64,000 nucleotides of DNA from Roridomyces roridus (lineage: Eukaryota; Basidiomycota; Agaricomycetes; Agaricales; Mycenaceae): the NCBI GenBank assembly GCA_029378245.1, contig JARKIF010000015.1, forward strand, positions 1,116,001 to 1,180,000. The letters run 5' to 3'. Made by a program: the position numbers and the translations under genes. Shown one piece after another: positions 11,602-22,200 of this stretch. How positions within the stretch are numbered: the first letter of the stretch is position 1; each line of letters begins with the position of its first letter. A model generated the notes under the pieces. That model was given only the letters and a program-made list of their open reading frames with translations. It was not told the origin of the DNA and did no database searches.

Positions 11602-12090
11602 CCCTCATACCGCTCATACCTCCCCCCGACATATCCTTTCCATACGCCTCGGCGTCCCTCCCCCACTACTTGATCTCTCGTAATTGAAGATCCATTCATA
11701 CCTCAAGCGTCACGTCGTTAAATCGCGACGTTAAATAAGCGCCCATCTCGTTGTCGAACTATTTTGGCAGACAGTCGCTGTGCTACGGGAAACGTTGAGT
11801 CCGTCCCCGCACAATAGCAGACGTTGGTGTTCGGGTGGCAATCTTCGGAGAGTACCCTCACGCAAATACCGGGTGTGTTGTAGAAGGCCCGGGTTTGTTC
11901 TGTCGGCAAGCGTTACGACCGAGAAATTCACCACCGGCTTCGTGCCGCTCCTACCCAAGTCGCGACGGCGTTTCGCGCACCCTCTTCCTCCTCTTCCGGC
12001 ACCTCTAGCCGTGAAGCTCGCTCCGTAGCGGACCAACTCTTGGCCGCTTCCGCCACCACCCACCACACCTTCCATACCGCCGTACCTGCC

Positions 12091-13206
12091 ATGTCCCATC
12101 ACGGCAGCCCCATCCCCTATGACCAGCCTCAGGCTGGTTACTCGTACCCTCCCCAACAAATCTACCCCTCCCGCCCTCCTACCCGCTCTCCCCCTCGCCC
12201 CCTTCCCACACGACCCGACTCACAACCCCCCGCCCAGCCTGGCCTGACTGAGTTACTTCAGGCCCTCCCCCCACGCCCGGCACCGGCAAGAATGACGCTG
12301 GCCCGGCTTCCCCCGCCGTTTGACGGCAATGACAAGTCCAAGTGGGAAACTTGGATTGATAGTGTCATGACTTACCTCATGGCCTATGAACACGATTTCG
12401 GTACGGATCATAGACGTATCTTTTTCGTGCTCTCGTTGCTGGGCGACGAGAAGAGTACGGCGTGCCCAGCCTCCAACTGGTCACGCAACTGGAAGGCGAA
12501 ACATTTTCGCCTTGATCAACCCCGTCCCTCCTTTGCGGAGTTCTTGACGGAGTTGGAGTCGACGTTCGCAGATCAGAACGTCAAGGAGACGGCGCTGTTG
12601 CGCCTGATGAACACTCGGCAGGGAACGTCCACCCTGGCCGACTTCCTCCAGTCGTTCGAGCTGAACGCGGAGCAGGCGGGCTACACGCCCGGAAATGTGC
12701 TGCATGACACGTTCCTGTGTCAGGCACTGGAAATCCTGGTCTCGGACCAGGTACGCAAACAGCTCTACGCTGGTGGCGTCGAGATCCCGGGAACCTATCC
12801 GGGATTAAAGAGCCGGTTGATGACCATCAACGGTATCATTGAGCGCGGGAAGCTCATCAACTCTCGCTGGGGAGCGGGAGGTGGAATGTTTTGGACGCCG
12901 GCGCAGCAGCAGCCGCCGCCCAAATTCCCCAAGGCCACGGCACTGGTGCCGCCGCCTAGGCCCCAGGGGACAGCCCCCCATCTGGCGACCCGGGTCACTC
13001 CCGGAAATCCGGCGCCGATGGACGTCGACCGAACGCGGCAGGCCGCGTTCAAGTGTTACAACTGTGGCAAGGAGGGCCATATGAAGCGGGAGTGCCCGGA
13101 GCCTCCCAAGAAGAAGTTTAATATCCGGTCGATCAAGACCGAAGACTATACGCAGGAGGACCTGCAGGCTCTCGCGACCATACTCCGAGAGAAGGGTTTT
13201 TGTTAG
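12091..13206 (+). CDS. Gag polyprotein of the nested chromovirus
   Basis: 371 codons from the first ATG; the frame is open without an ATG for at least 51 bp further upstream. A Pro-rich N-terminus is followed by a capsid-like domain (PFDGNDKSKWETW near residue 85, then a helical core), and a CCHC zinc knuckle close to the end (CYNCGKEGHMKREC). Capsid and nucleocapsid functions are inferred from family knowledge. The stop TAG at 13204-13206 overlaps the pol frame, which is in the -1 register. Confidence 0.9.
   Translation: MSHHGSPIPYDQPQAGYSYPPQQIYPSRPPTRSPPRPLPTRPDSQPPAQPGLTELLQALPPRPAPARMTLARLPPPFDGNDKSKWETWIDSVMTYLMAYEHDFGTDHRRIFFVLSLLGDEKSTACPASNWSRNWKAKHFRLDQPRPSFAEFLTELESTFADQNVKETALLRLMNTRQGTSTLADFLQSFELNAEQAGYTPGNVLHDTFLCQALEILVSDQVRKQLYAGGVEIPGTYPGLKSRLMTINGIIERGKLINSRWGAGGGMFWTPAQQQPPPKFPKATALVPPPRPQGTAPHLATRVTPGNPAPMDVDRTRQAAFKCYNCGKEGHMKRECPEPPKKKFNIRSIKTEDYTQEDLQALATILREKGFC
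13194..13200 (+). promoter_or_regulatory. Putative -1 ribosomal frameshift heptamer G GGT TTT
   Basis: In the gag frame the codons are AAG GGT TTT TGT TAG. The heptamer GGGTTTT fits the X XXY YYZ rule, and a one-base slip puts ribosomes into the pol frame at 13200 just before the gag stop. No ATG is near the pol start, which supports fusion expression. I have not modelled a downstream pseudoknot. Confidence 0.6.
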
Positions 13207-16200
13207 GGCGCCCGGTCAAGGCCGAACCGGTGTGCCCTCCCGTATCTGTAATCCATGGACAGTTTACACCGCTAGAGGCGGTTACGGACAGCACGAACAA
13301 TGTGCAAAATAGCGTACCTGTAAATTATGTAGAAAAAACTAGCCTACAACGTAGTATACAAGAATTTCTTGTAGGCGAAGTACAAAAGCCAAAAAAAATA
13401 CGTATCTTGGAGAATCAGAATCGGAAACGTAACTTAAATAATCAACGCATGGATGCAGAGAACAAGCGCTGGAGCGCTTTTAAAAAGGCCCCTGGAACCC
13501 AAACCAGTGAGAAAAATAGCGAGAAGAAAAAGGGCGGCGATGCCGTGGAGGCTCAATCCTCGAAAGAGGAGGTAGCGCCTAAGCACACACGGGTGCCGTT
13601 CGGTCTCAAGAAGAAAGAGGCCGCCCAATGGCTAGCACGCCGTGCTATGGGAGAAACGGAACAACGCCTAGCTCAGGAGCTGCGTGAGTTCCAACGGCAA
13701 CGTGTCCACCACGAGATGTTGGTGGCAGTCCAGCTGGAAGCACTGGACACGGGGAAAACACGTTCCATTCGTGCGTTGCTGGACAACGGGTGTACCACCA
13801 CGTGCATGGACAGGGACTATGCCAAGGCCGAAGGCTTCGAGCTTAGAAAACTCGACATGCCGATTGTGGCCAGGAATGCCGACGGGACCGAGAACACCAA
13901 AGGCAAGATCACTCATTACGTAGAGATGATCATGTCTATCGGCCCACATGTCGAAAGACAAAAGTTCCTGATCACGGGCTTAGGCAAAGCACGTGTGTTT
14001 ATTGGGTACGACTGGTTGTTTAAACACAACCCGGAGATCAACTGGCGGGACCAGACCATGAAGTTCAGCCGATGTCCAGCTGAGTGTGGCATGACCGGAC
14101 TGGAATCCGGAAAAGGTGTCACACGGGAGGAAGCGGTGGAAGAAGGCGAGTCGATCCTGTTGGTCGACTTTGCGCCTGTTGTGGAGCTGCGAAGCAAGGC
14201 GACGCAGGCACAGCAGATGGCCGAACAGGCTTTGGCAGAAAAGGAAAAATTGACGGAAGACAAGATCCCGGAGCAATACCGGGAGCACGTCAAGGTTTTC
14301 GCAAAAGAGTCATTCGACTCATTGCCGGAAAAGCGGCCTTGGGATCATGCGATCGAATTAAAGCCCGGATCAAAGGCTGTTGATTGCAAGATCTATCCAC
14401 TCTCGTTAAGCGAACAAGAAAAGCTGAACGAGTTTCTTGAAGAGAATCTCAAGAGTGGACGGATCAGACCTTCCAAGTCGCCGATGGCTTCGGCGTTCTT
14501 TTTTATTAAAAAGAAGGACGGGTCCCTTCGACCGGTACAGGATTACCGGAAGCTCAACGAGATGACGGTGAAGAACAAGTACCCGTTGCCTCTAATCTCG
14601 GAGCTGGTCAACAAACTCCGAGGAGCACGATTCTTCTCCAAGCTTGACATACGTTGGGGTTACAACAATGTACGGATCAAGGAAGGAGACGAGTGGAAAG
14701 CGGCTTTTCGGACCAATCGGGGATTGTTCGAGCCGCTTGTCATGTTCTTTGGGTTGACCAACTCACCGGCCACGTTCCAAACGATGATGAACGACATTCT
14801 TCGGGATCTCATCAACGAGGGCCACGTGCTTGTATACCTAGATGACATTTTAATTTACACGGACTCCCTGGAGGAGCATAGACGGATTGTGTCACGCGTC
14901 CTGGAGACGTTAGAAAAGAATAAATTATTCTTGAAACCCGAGAAGTGCGAATTCGAGAAGAGAGAGATCGAATACCTCGGGGTTATTATTTCCCACAACT
15001 CCATGCGGATGGACCCGGTGAAAATCCAAGGGATCATGGAGTGGCCGGTGCCGAAGAACGTCAAGCAAGTGCAGGCGTTCCTCGGCTTTGTTAACTTTTA
15101 TCGGCGATTTGTCCGCGGCTTTGCCGACATCGCCAGGCCCCTCACTAAGTTGACGGGGAAGGTTGCGTGGTCCTGGGGACCGGAACAGGAGAAGGCGATC
15201 AGCCAATTGAAGGAACGGATCGCGGAGGATGTCATCTTGGCGTTGCCAACAGATGACGGGGAATATCGGCTTGAGGCCGATGCGTCGGACGGAGCGATTG
15301 GAGCAGTGCTCAGCCAGCTCCAAGAAGGAGTATGGAGGCCTGTTGCTTTCATGTCTCACGGCATGAGCGACACCGAGAGGAATTACGAGATCTATGACAA
15401 GGAGATGCTCGCAATTATGCTCGCTCTTGATGAGTGGAGGCAGTTCCTACTCGGTGCAAGGCACACGTTCGAGGTTCTGACGGATCACAAGAACCTCCAA
15501 TACTTCAAAAAGCCGCAGAAGATCAATCGTAGGCAGGCACGATGGATCATCGAGTTGTCGCAGTACGACTTCTCGTTACGGCACCGGCCCGGAGCTTTGA
15601 ACAAGCAGGCCGACTTGTTATCCCGCAGGGCGGATCATGACCAGGGAAAAGAAGACAACCAGGAAATTGTCTTACTTAAGCCCGAGTACTTCCGAGCGCA
15701 GGAAATCACGCTCGAAGGCGTCGAGAAGGATCTCCTGGAAGAGATCCGAGCGGAACGCAAGAGGGACGGCAGCGTGAGGTCTGCCTTACTAAAGAAGCTC
15801 CCTAGATGGGAGGAGGAGGACGGCATTGTTTACTACAATGGCCTTATTTACGTTCCGCATAACACGGAACTTAGAAATAAAATTATTGGACTCCATCACG
15901 ATCCGGCGATCGTGGGACACCCCGGAGGGAACCGGACACAGGAACTCGTTGAACGAAATTACTGGTGGCCGAAGCTCGGCAACAACGTTTCCGAGTATGT
16001 AAAGTCGTGCGAAGCGTGTCAGAGGTCACGAGTTCTTCGGCACAAGCAGGGCAAGCTGAACCCGCACAAGATTGCGGAAGGACCCTGGCAGATCATTTCG
16101 ATGGACTTGATCGGACCGTTACCAATTAGCAACGGTCACAATGCGATTCAAGTCTGGGTGGACACTTTTAGCAAGATGATTCACGTGGAGCCCACGACCA

Positions 16201-17402
16201 TGGAAATCACGGCTGAAGGAGTTGCGCGTTTGACACGCGACCGTGTGATTAGATATCATGGGGTACCCCGAAAGATCATCTCGGATCGGGATCCGAGATA
16301 TGTAGGAGGCTTTATGAGGGAGCTCAATAAGATCCTGGGGATCGAAATGAACCCGAGTACGGCACACCATCCGATAACTGACGGGCAGACGGAACAGATG
16401 AACCAGGAGATCGAGAAATATCTCCGCATATTTATCAATTATCACCAGACGGACTGGGCCGAGTGGCTCTCCCTAGCGGAGTTCTGTTACAATGACAAGG
16501 CCAGTTCGGCAACGAAGGCCTCGCCATTTTATTTAAATACCGGCTATCACCCTTGGAAAGGGATCGAGAATGCCGTGGAGACGAGGAACGAGGCTGCCGA
16601 CGAGTTCGGCAAGAAAATGAAAAAGATCCGCAATGAGGCGACCGCGGCATTAGAAAAAACACAGAAAACAATGGAAAAATCATATAACCTACGACGGCGA
16701 CCAGCGCCAGTATTTAAAAAGGGAGACAAGGTCTGGATCGAGGCGACGAACATCCAGACGGATAGACCCTCGAAGAAGCTGGGAGATAGGAGGCTCGGGC
16801 CGTACGAGGTCCTGGAGAAAGTCGGAGCGTCATCCTATAGGTTGAAATTGCCGAGCACGGACAAGTCACATCCGGTGTTCAACGAGGCGATTCTCACACC
16901 GTATACGGAACCGCCCGAAAATCGAAGGGAGAAACGACCGCCGCCGAAAATCATATCCGGCGAGGAGGAATACGAGGTGGAGGAGATCCTGAAACACCGC
17001 AAGATGGGACGCGGTTTTCAATATTTAATAAAGTGGAAGAATTATCCGATGGGAGAAAGGACGTGGGAACCATCGCGTAACTTGACACATGCAAAGAAGC
17101 TGTTGGACAAATATAACAGGGAACACAGCATTGACGTCAGGGCGCTACCCACACTCCCGGCTGGATATTGGGACGGCGAATGCAAAAGATTCGTCCCAAA
17201 GGAGGAGTCCCGACAATACTCAAAGAAGAAATTATTTATTCCCAATGAAAATCGGTTTGTTGACATCGATGAGGACGTCGATCCTAGAGAGGGGGTAATG
17301 TCACGCGCTGACCTATTTGCGCACGTGACAACGCCAAATAAACCAGATACATTGGCGCCGTACAGCGTTAAAGTCATGGGAACCCCGTCTCGATCGGATT
17401 GA
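13200..17402 (+). CDS. Pol polyprotein of the nested chromovirus
   Basis: About 1400 codons in one frame. Order: protease with LLDNGCTTTC (Asn replaces the usual Ser/Thr of D-S/T-G), near residue 195; reverse transcriptase with VYLDDILIY near residue 545; RNase H beginning LEADASDGAIGAVL with TDHKNL and the HRPGALNKQADLLSR end; integrase with an HHCC zinc domain (GHPGGNRTQELV...CEACQ), DDE core (MDLIGPLP, ISDRDPRY, the E at TDGQTEQMN) and a C-terminal chromodomain (YEVEEILKHR...YLIKWKNYP...TWEP). The chromodomain would direct integration to modified chromatin. Translation depends on frameshifting from gag. The last 34 codons lie inside the 3' LTR. Confidence 0.95.
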   Translation: MLGRPVKAEPVCPPVSVIHGQFTPLEAVTDSTNNVQNSVPVNYVEKTSLQRSIQEFLVGEVQKPKKIRILENQNRKRNLNNQRMDAENKRWSAFKKAPGTQTSEKNSEKKKGGDAVEAQSSKEEVAPKHTRVPFGLKKKEAAQWLARRAMGETEQRLAQELREFQRQRVHHEMLVAVQLEALDTGKTRSIRALLDNGCTTTCMDRDYAKAEGFELRKLDMPIVARNADGTENTKGKITHYVEMIMSIGPHVERQKFLITGLGKARVFIGYDWLFKHNPEINWRDQTMKFSRCPAECGMTGLESGKGVTREEAVEEGESILLVDFAPVVELRSKATQAQQMAEQALAEKEKLTEDKIPEQYREHVKVFAKESFDSLPEKRPWDHAIELKPGSKAVDCKIYPLSLSEQEKLNEFLEENLKSGRIRPSKSPMASAFFFIKKKDGSLRPVQDYRKLNEMTVKNKYPLPLISELVNKLRGARFFSKLDIRWGYNNVRIKEGDEWKAAFRTNRGLFEPLVMFFGLTNSPATFQTMMNDILRDLINEGHVLVYLDDILIYTDSLEEHRRIVSRVLETLEKNKLFLKPEKCEFEKREIEYLGVIISHNSMRMDPVKIQGIMEWPVPKNVKQVQAFLGFVNFYRRFVRGFADIARPLTKLTGKVAWSWGPEQEKAISQLKERIAEDVILALPTDDGEYRLEADASDGAIGAVLSQLQEGVWRPVAFMSHGMSDTERNYEIYDKEMLAIMLALDEWRQFLLGARHTFEVLTDHKNLQYFKKPQKINRRQARWIIELSQYDFSLRHRPGALNKQADLLSRRADHDQGKEDNQEIVLLKPEYFRAQEITLEGVEKDLLEEIRAERKRDGSVRSALLKKLPRWEEEDGIVYYNGLIYVPHNTELRNKIIGLHHDPAIVGHPGGNRTQELVERNYWWPKLGNNVSEYVKSCEACQRSRVLRHKQGKLNPHKIAEGPWQIISMDLIGPLPISNGHNAIQVWVDTFSKMIHVEPTTMEITAEGVARLTRDRVIRYHGVPRKIISDRDPRYVGGFMRELNKILGIEMNPSTAHHPITDGQTEQMNQEIEKYLRIFINYHQTDWAEWLSLAEFCYNDKASSATKASPFYLNTGYHPWKGIENAVETRNEAADEFGKKMKKIRNEATAALEKTQKTMEKSYNLRRRPAPVFKKGDKVWIEATNIQTDRPSKKLGDRRLGPYEVLEKVGASSYRLKLPSTDKSHPVFNEAILTPYTEPPENRREKRPPPKIISGEEEYEVEEILKHRKMGRGFQYLIKWKNYPMGERTWEPSRNLTHAKKLLDKYNREHSIDVRALPTLPAGYWDGECKRFVPKEESRQYSKKKLFIPNENRFVDIDEDVDPREGVMSRADLFAHVTTPNKPDTLAPYSVKVMGTPSRSD

Positions 17403-17771
17403 GGAAGAAGCCGAGGAAGACATTATTTAAAGACGTGGGACAGTTTCATATTTATGAACGACAGCGTGGATGAGGGAAGGAGTTTTCGATCAAGTGAACT
17501 GTCAGATCATGACAGGCTTCTATGATGAACACGGCGTAGACATGACAATAGGAGACGACAACGGTGCAGGACAATAGTGCATGTCGGAAGCCAGGACAAT
17601 TAGTGTAGCATCGTAGATCTATTCCTCACAGTATAAAAGCAGTAGCTAGTCGTCGTATTCTGTACCCTCTCCTAGACTTTATTCAGTTCATTTTACGAGC
17701 TTTAGTAGCGCACTACCCAATCCGCAGCATCTTACCGCTGTTGGACGCGTGAAACAAGTCTTGTCGTGACA
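17299..17771 (+). repeat. 3' LTR of the nested chromovirus
   Basis: Matches the 5' LTR except for two short indels (AGATACATT for AGATATACATT; one T fewer in the TAGACTTTATT stretch). The purine-rich gagagggggtaa just before it is the likely polypurine tract. Confidence 0.93.
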
Positions 17772-18691
17772 GCAGTGATGATCGGCTGGACCACGACAAT
17801 AATTGGGGTCCCAAAACCACCGCCCTTCCTGGGGAATTTGACACTGGCGATGATGTCGTTGATGTGTCGGAGTTGGTCAATATGGGTCCTGACATACCTG
17901 AGCATATATGGCCAGAGCTAGTAGATGTTTTACGTCGAAATGCTTCAGCCTTTGGTGTGGGGGGCCGCCTGGGACAGGTAGAGCAGAAGGCGCCCATCAA
18001 CTTGAAGCCAGGAACTCAGCCCATATCAGTACCCATGTACTCAGCGTCTCCAGCGAAACGCGAGGTCATTGACAAGCAGATGGACTTGTGGTTTGAGAGA
18101 GAGGTTATCGAACCTCCAGTGAGCCCTTGGGGTTTCCCTTGCGTAGTGGTATACCGCAATGGCAAACCGCGTTTGGCAGTCGACTACCGCAAGCTGAACG
18201 CCGAGACCGTGCCCGATGAGTTTCCTATCCCTCGACAATCAGAGATTATCCAAGCTCTATCCGGTTCACAAGTCCTGTCATCCTTCGATGCTCTGGCAGG
18301 CTTCAATCAAGTGGACATGGAAGAGAAGGACAGGGAGAAAACGGCGTTCCGCTCACATCGAGGATTGTGGCAATTCAGGTGTATGCCTTTTGGTCTACGC
18401 AATGGACCCTCCATTTTTCAGAGGATCATGCAAGGTGTACTGGCCCCGTATCTCTGGATATTCACTTTGGTCTACGTCGACGACATTGTGGTTTATTCAC
18501 GTACCTGGGAGGAGCACTTGGTTCATCTAGACAAAGTCCTGAGCGCTATCGCTAGCGCCGGAATCACTCTGGAACCCAAGAAATGCTTTATCGGCTACTC
18601 CTCCATCTTACTCCTAGGCCAGAAGGTATCCCGCCTCGGTCTATCCACTCACAAGGAGAAGGTGGCGGCTATACAAAATTTCTGGGAATGA
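17772..18691 (+). pseudogene. Reverse transcriptase of the composite Ty3 element (decayed)
   Basis: The frame resumes from the protease region. It contains the RT segments KPRLAVDYRKLNAET, SSFDALAGFNQVDM, FGLRNGPSIFQRIM and the catalytic YVDDIVVYSRTWEEHL. The frame runs into a TGA at 18689-18691; the following RNase H portion is in another frame and about 15 residues of the usual connection (between the segment ending KEKVAAI and KFLGMINYF) are missing, so a small frameshifting deletion is present. Confidence 0.85.
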
Positions 18692-20293
18692 TCAATTATT
18701 TCTCTTCATACATACCCTACTATGCCTTCGTAGTTAAGCCTCTATTTGCGTTGCTGGCAAAAGGGGTGAGATGGGAGTGGCGCGCAGAGCATGAGATTGC
18801 ATTTATTCAGGCAAAAGACTCACTCTCAGCTGCGCCAGTCTTGGGCCATCCTATCCAAGGAACTCCCTACCGCCTTTATACCGATGCGTCAGACTATGCC
18901 ATAGGAGCTAGCCTCCAGCAGATTCAACCCATCCTGGTCAAGGACTTGCGCGGGACGCCAGCTTACGACAAAATTCAAGCAGCCTGGGAAGCAGGACTCT
19001 CCGTTCCCAAACTGTGTGTAACATTATCAAAGGAAGTGAAGGAAGGAGACGAAGATACCTGGGCTGCCACGCTGGACGAAACTACTGTACATGTTGAGCG
19101 TGTCATTATTGGAGCCGGAGTCTCAAATCAGCAGAGCGTAACTACAGCGCTACGGAACGCGAGGCGCTGGGAGCCAAGGAGGCGCTAGTACGCTTCCAAC
19201 TGTTCATTGAGGGGGAGACAGTTACTTTGGTGACTGATCATGCGGCACTGCAATGGGCGCGCGTCTACGAAAATGCAAACCGAAGATTAGCCGCTTGGGG
19301 GGCAGTTTTCGCAGCCTACCCAGGATTGAAAATTGTGCACCGTCCTGGCCGAGTCCATTCTAATGTTGATCCATTATCCCGACTCCCGAGGATTCCACAG
19401 CATGATTCGCCTGTTAGGGACGACCTGCAAGCAATCACTCCAGATGAAGAGAAAGTGGGTAGCGCCCAGCGCGTTGAAGATCGAGGAAGCTTTGCCCCAG
19501 CCAAGAAAGCAGCCTTTGCTATTTGGTGGTGGGAAGACGTGATTGAAAAATATGCGCATCCGGTGCAAACTCGACGACAGAAAGCTGAGGAGGAGGCTCG
19601 AGTCGCGGTGGCTGCACCGCGACCGCCACTCTCCTCGGTTCAGACTGTTGATGAGGATGAGGAAGCCGTAGGGGTTACAAAACCTATGAGTAGTGTCAGC
19701 GCCGAAGAATCTATTTCACCAGACCCTCTACCCTTCCCCAGCGATGATCCGTGGACTTACCCACCTGGGGCTAAGCCTGTCTCGGATTATGGAGAGGATT
19801 GGAATCAAAGGGCGCACCTACTTGTGTCAATATCGGCTGAGGTGGTCGACCTCTTTAAACAGGGATACCAGGAAGACCATTACTTCAAGGATCGTTACCT
19901 GGATGAAGCACCTAATCCGGATAAGCTTCTAACGGCGTCTCGTTTCCAAAAGGGTCATAACGGCCTTCTGTATTTTGTGGATGCGGACTGGAACACTCGT
20001 CTCTGCATACCTAAGAGTCGAGTACCCTACATCTTGAAGTGGATACACGAATCGCCACACGAATCTGCTCATGCTGGCCCTTGGAAATTTGCGATGCGCT
20101 TGCGTGAATTATTCTTCTGGCCCACCATGCGTAAGGACCTTGAGGCCTTCACCAAGTCCTGCGACCCTTGTCAGAAGATCAAAGTGGACCATCGCAAGAA
20201 GATGGGAGGCTTACGACCCGCACATATTCCTGTTCCGCCCTTTGCCACTGTATCATTGGACCTCATCACGGGACTGCCTCCTTCCGGGCAGGA
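18692..20293 (+). pseudogene. RNase H and integrase N-terminus of the composite Ty3 element
   Basis: After KFLGMINYFSSYIPYYAFV the RNase H segment LYTDASDYAIGASL is readable. A frame change near 19130 leads to NYSATEREALGAKEALVRF and then the open frame from 19227 (VTDHAALQWARVYENANRR, HRPGRVHSNVDPLSR). The integrase zinc domain follows (HESPHESAHAG..., CDPCQKIK) and the start of the DDE core (VSLDLITGLPPSG). A solo LTR interrupts the core at 20294. Confidence 0.82.
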
Positions 20294-20962
20294 TGTTATA
20301 TCCATGTCATCCCGACTTCGATCCGAGGCCCTCCGATCCCTCCGGGCCCTCCGATCCCTCTGGGCCCTCCGGTCCCTCCGACCTTCCGGCCTCTTCCATC
20401 CAAGATGCATTCGATCATGTCATATTGCACAATCTTACGTTTTTATATCCATGCATGTCCAACTCTCCCGACTCTCCCTTGGACCTTCCGACTCCTCCGG
20501 TTCGGATCATTTCCGACTGATCCGGACATTCCGACCTTGATGCATCCGATCTGTTCGTATTGCACAATCCTATAGGGTTTTCACGCAATGAAGTTCTTCT
20601 GAGTGTTTCCCTTATTGTGATTATCTTTATCTTCTTCTCTCTTATTGTTGTAGTATAGAGCTTATTGTCTTTCATACTTCTGACTCCATTAGGTCGTGTC
20701 ATACTTACTTAGTATAAATAGGACATACGATTGTGATGTACGTCAGTAGTTAATTAACGTGTGTTGCCTCCGCAATTCCTCTGTGCCAATCTAGTCTCCG
20801 AGTACTCCTCTCTCGGAAGTCAAGTGGCTGGTGCGCTCTCCCTCCGAGTAGCGTTCACCTCATCCGGATCACCCTCGGTCTACGTCCCTCCGACCTTCGA
20901 CCTCCGACCTCCGACCTCAGGTTCCGGCCCCTTTGTCCTTACCCTCCGGCACGGACATTACA
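20294..20962 (+). mobile_element. Solo LTR in the integrase (669 bp)
   Basis: Starts TGTTATATCC and ends ATTACA, flanked by cagga at 20289-20293 and 20963-20967. Removal with one repeat restores the integrase frame (LPPSGQEKFTAILVFVD). It has a TATAAATA-type box near 20714 and a CCTCCGA-rich microsatellite near 20330-20390. The internal part was probably lost by recombination between two LTRs. Confidence 0.9.
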
Positions 20963-20967
20963 CAGGA

Positions 20968-21779
20968 GAAATTCACTGCAATCTTGGTCTTCGTTGACAA
21001 ATTGACCAAGTATGCAATGATGGTACCCACCTACTCCAATCTGTCGCAGGAAGGATTCGCAAAGCTGTTTGTTGACCATGTCGTCAACCGCTATGGGATG
21101 CCGGAACGAATTATCGCTGACCGCGACAAACGATGGGCTACTGCCTTCTGGAAGTCGGTGGTGTTACAGTATGGCAGCGTGATGGCTCTATCTTCGGCAC
21201 ATCATCCTCAAACTGACGGTCAGACTGAGATTGTGAACGCCGTTATCGAACAGATGTTGCGTGCATATGTAGCCGGTGATCGCGAGTCTTGGGCACGCTG
21301 GCTGGGAGAAGTGAATTTTGCCTACAACTCCAATGTTCATGCATCAACTGGATACTCACCCAATTTTCTGCTCATGGGATATCATCCTCGGAGCGAGACA
21401 GGACTCCTAGTTCCCGGTGGAGACCCCGTCGCTCGTCCCTTCCTCCCAAGTCAAAGGGCGAGAACTTCGTAGATGCGCTTGAAGCTCACCGTAAAAGCGC
21501 TCGCGATTCTCTTGTTCTTGCGCAAGAGAGGCAAGCAAATGCGTACAACAAGAATCGCCGACCCGTGGAGTCAATCAACGAGGGAGACCTAGTACTTGTC
21601 AATCCCCATACTTTGGAGTTGGTCGACGTGGAAGGAACGGGTCGCAAACTGGTTCAACGCACCATTGGACCTTTTGAAGTCATGGAGAAGGTCAATCCCA
21701 TGGTGTATCGCCTGCGTCTGCCGGATAATTACCCTATGCATCCGGTACTCAATTTAGAACACCTGCGAAAGTACCACGC
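20968..21779 (+). pseudogene. Integrase core and C-terminal part of the composite Ty3 element
   Basis: Contains the remaining DDE core (FVDKLTKYAMMVPT, IIADRDKRWATAFW, and the Glu in HPQTDGQTEIVN). A frameshift near 21440-21470 moves the reading to the frame that carries the GPFEVMEKV segment and PVLNLEHLRKYH. The frame is then cut by the TRIM-like element at 21780 and continues at 22330. Confidence 0.85.
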
Positions 21780-21908
21780 TGATAAGCATGAGATTTGTCC
21801 ACGTGTGAAAGTCTCAAAAGAGTGGTCTCACTGGGACTCGAACCCAGATCACCCAATTCATGTGAGTTGCTCTAACCATTGAGCTACGCGACCGACGCCA
21901 GTTCATCA
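21780..21908 (-). repeat. 3' LTR of the TRIM-like element
   Basis: 129 bp, TG...CA. Differs from the other copy at two sites (AGCATGAG/AGCATGTG and CTACGCG/CTATGCG). A purine tract GGGGGAGA (- strand; + coordinates 21909-21916) directly adjoins its start in element orientation. Confidence 0.85.
21824..21893 (-). tRNA. tRNA-like Pol III unit in the 3' LTR (70 nt, probably not a working tRNA)
   Basis: On the - strand the sequence folds as a cloverleaf: acceptor GGTCGCG/TGAGACC (one mismatch, one wobble), D-arm GCTC...GAGC, anticodon stem ACTCA/TGGGT, T-arm CTGGG TTCGAGT CCCAG. It has a perfect A box TAGCTCAATGG and B box GGTTCGAGTCC and is followed by TTTT, a Pol III terminator. The anticodon loop CATGAAT lacks the universal U33 and the variable loop has 3 nt, so I do not assign an amino acid. 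Confidence 0.7.
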
Positions 21909-22180
21909 TCTCCCCCAATCGAGAAATGTGACGTCCGCGTCACACCGATGTTGTCTTTAATCACCCCCGGTGACCCGAACCAGCCAGATTTCACAAGCTC
22001 CGGGACCAATGTGGGCAGCCAAACTTGGAATCCCGTTCCTGATTATCACCGAGGCAGTAGACCGCCACACGATGCCAACGCTCACTCCCATCAACAATCA
22101 CTGTTTCCAAATCACGGCTGCGAGTTCATCATTTGTATTACTCGGGGAAACAGGGATCAAAGATTGTGTTGATTTGTTTC

Positions 22181-22198
22181 CCCTCGCGGTGGGCTCCA
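22181..22198 (-). promoter_or_regulatory. Candidate primer-binding site of the TRIM-like element
   Basis: On the - strand TGGAGCCCACCGCGAGG begins two bases after the 5' LTR. The TGG start matches the CCA end of a tRNA; the primer tRNA would end CCTCGCGGTGGGCTCCA. I cannot name that tRNA from this window. Confidence 0.5.
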
Positions 22199-22200
22199 GA

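Larger units (their letters stand above)
11113..17771 (+). mobile_element. Complete Ty3/gypsy chromovirus nested in pol (6659 bp)
   Basis: Two LTRs (11113-11588 and 17299-17771) start TGTCACGC and end GTGACA, with the 5-bp duplicate gcagt at 11108-11112 and 17772-17776. The LTRs differ only by a TA and a T indel, so insertion is recent. Gag and pol are both open with no stop inside, and all catalytic motifs are present, so the element may still be active. Pol runs about 100 bp into the 3' LTR. Confidence 0.95.

Noticed and set aside
21824..21893. A functional tRNA with a named anticodon
   Set aside because: The anticodon loop lacks U33, the variable loop is short and the acceptor has a mismatch; it is better read as a tRNA-like promoter unit in an LTR.
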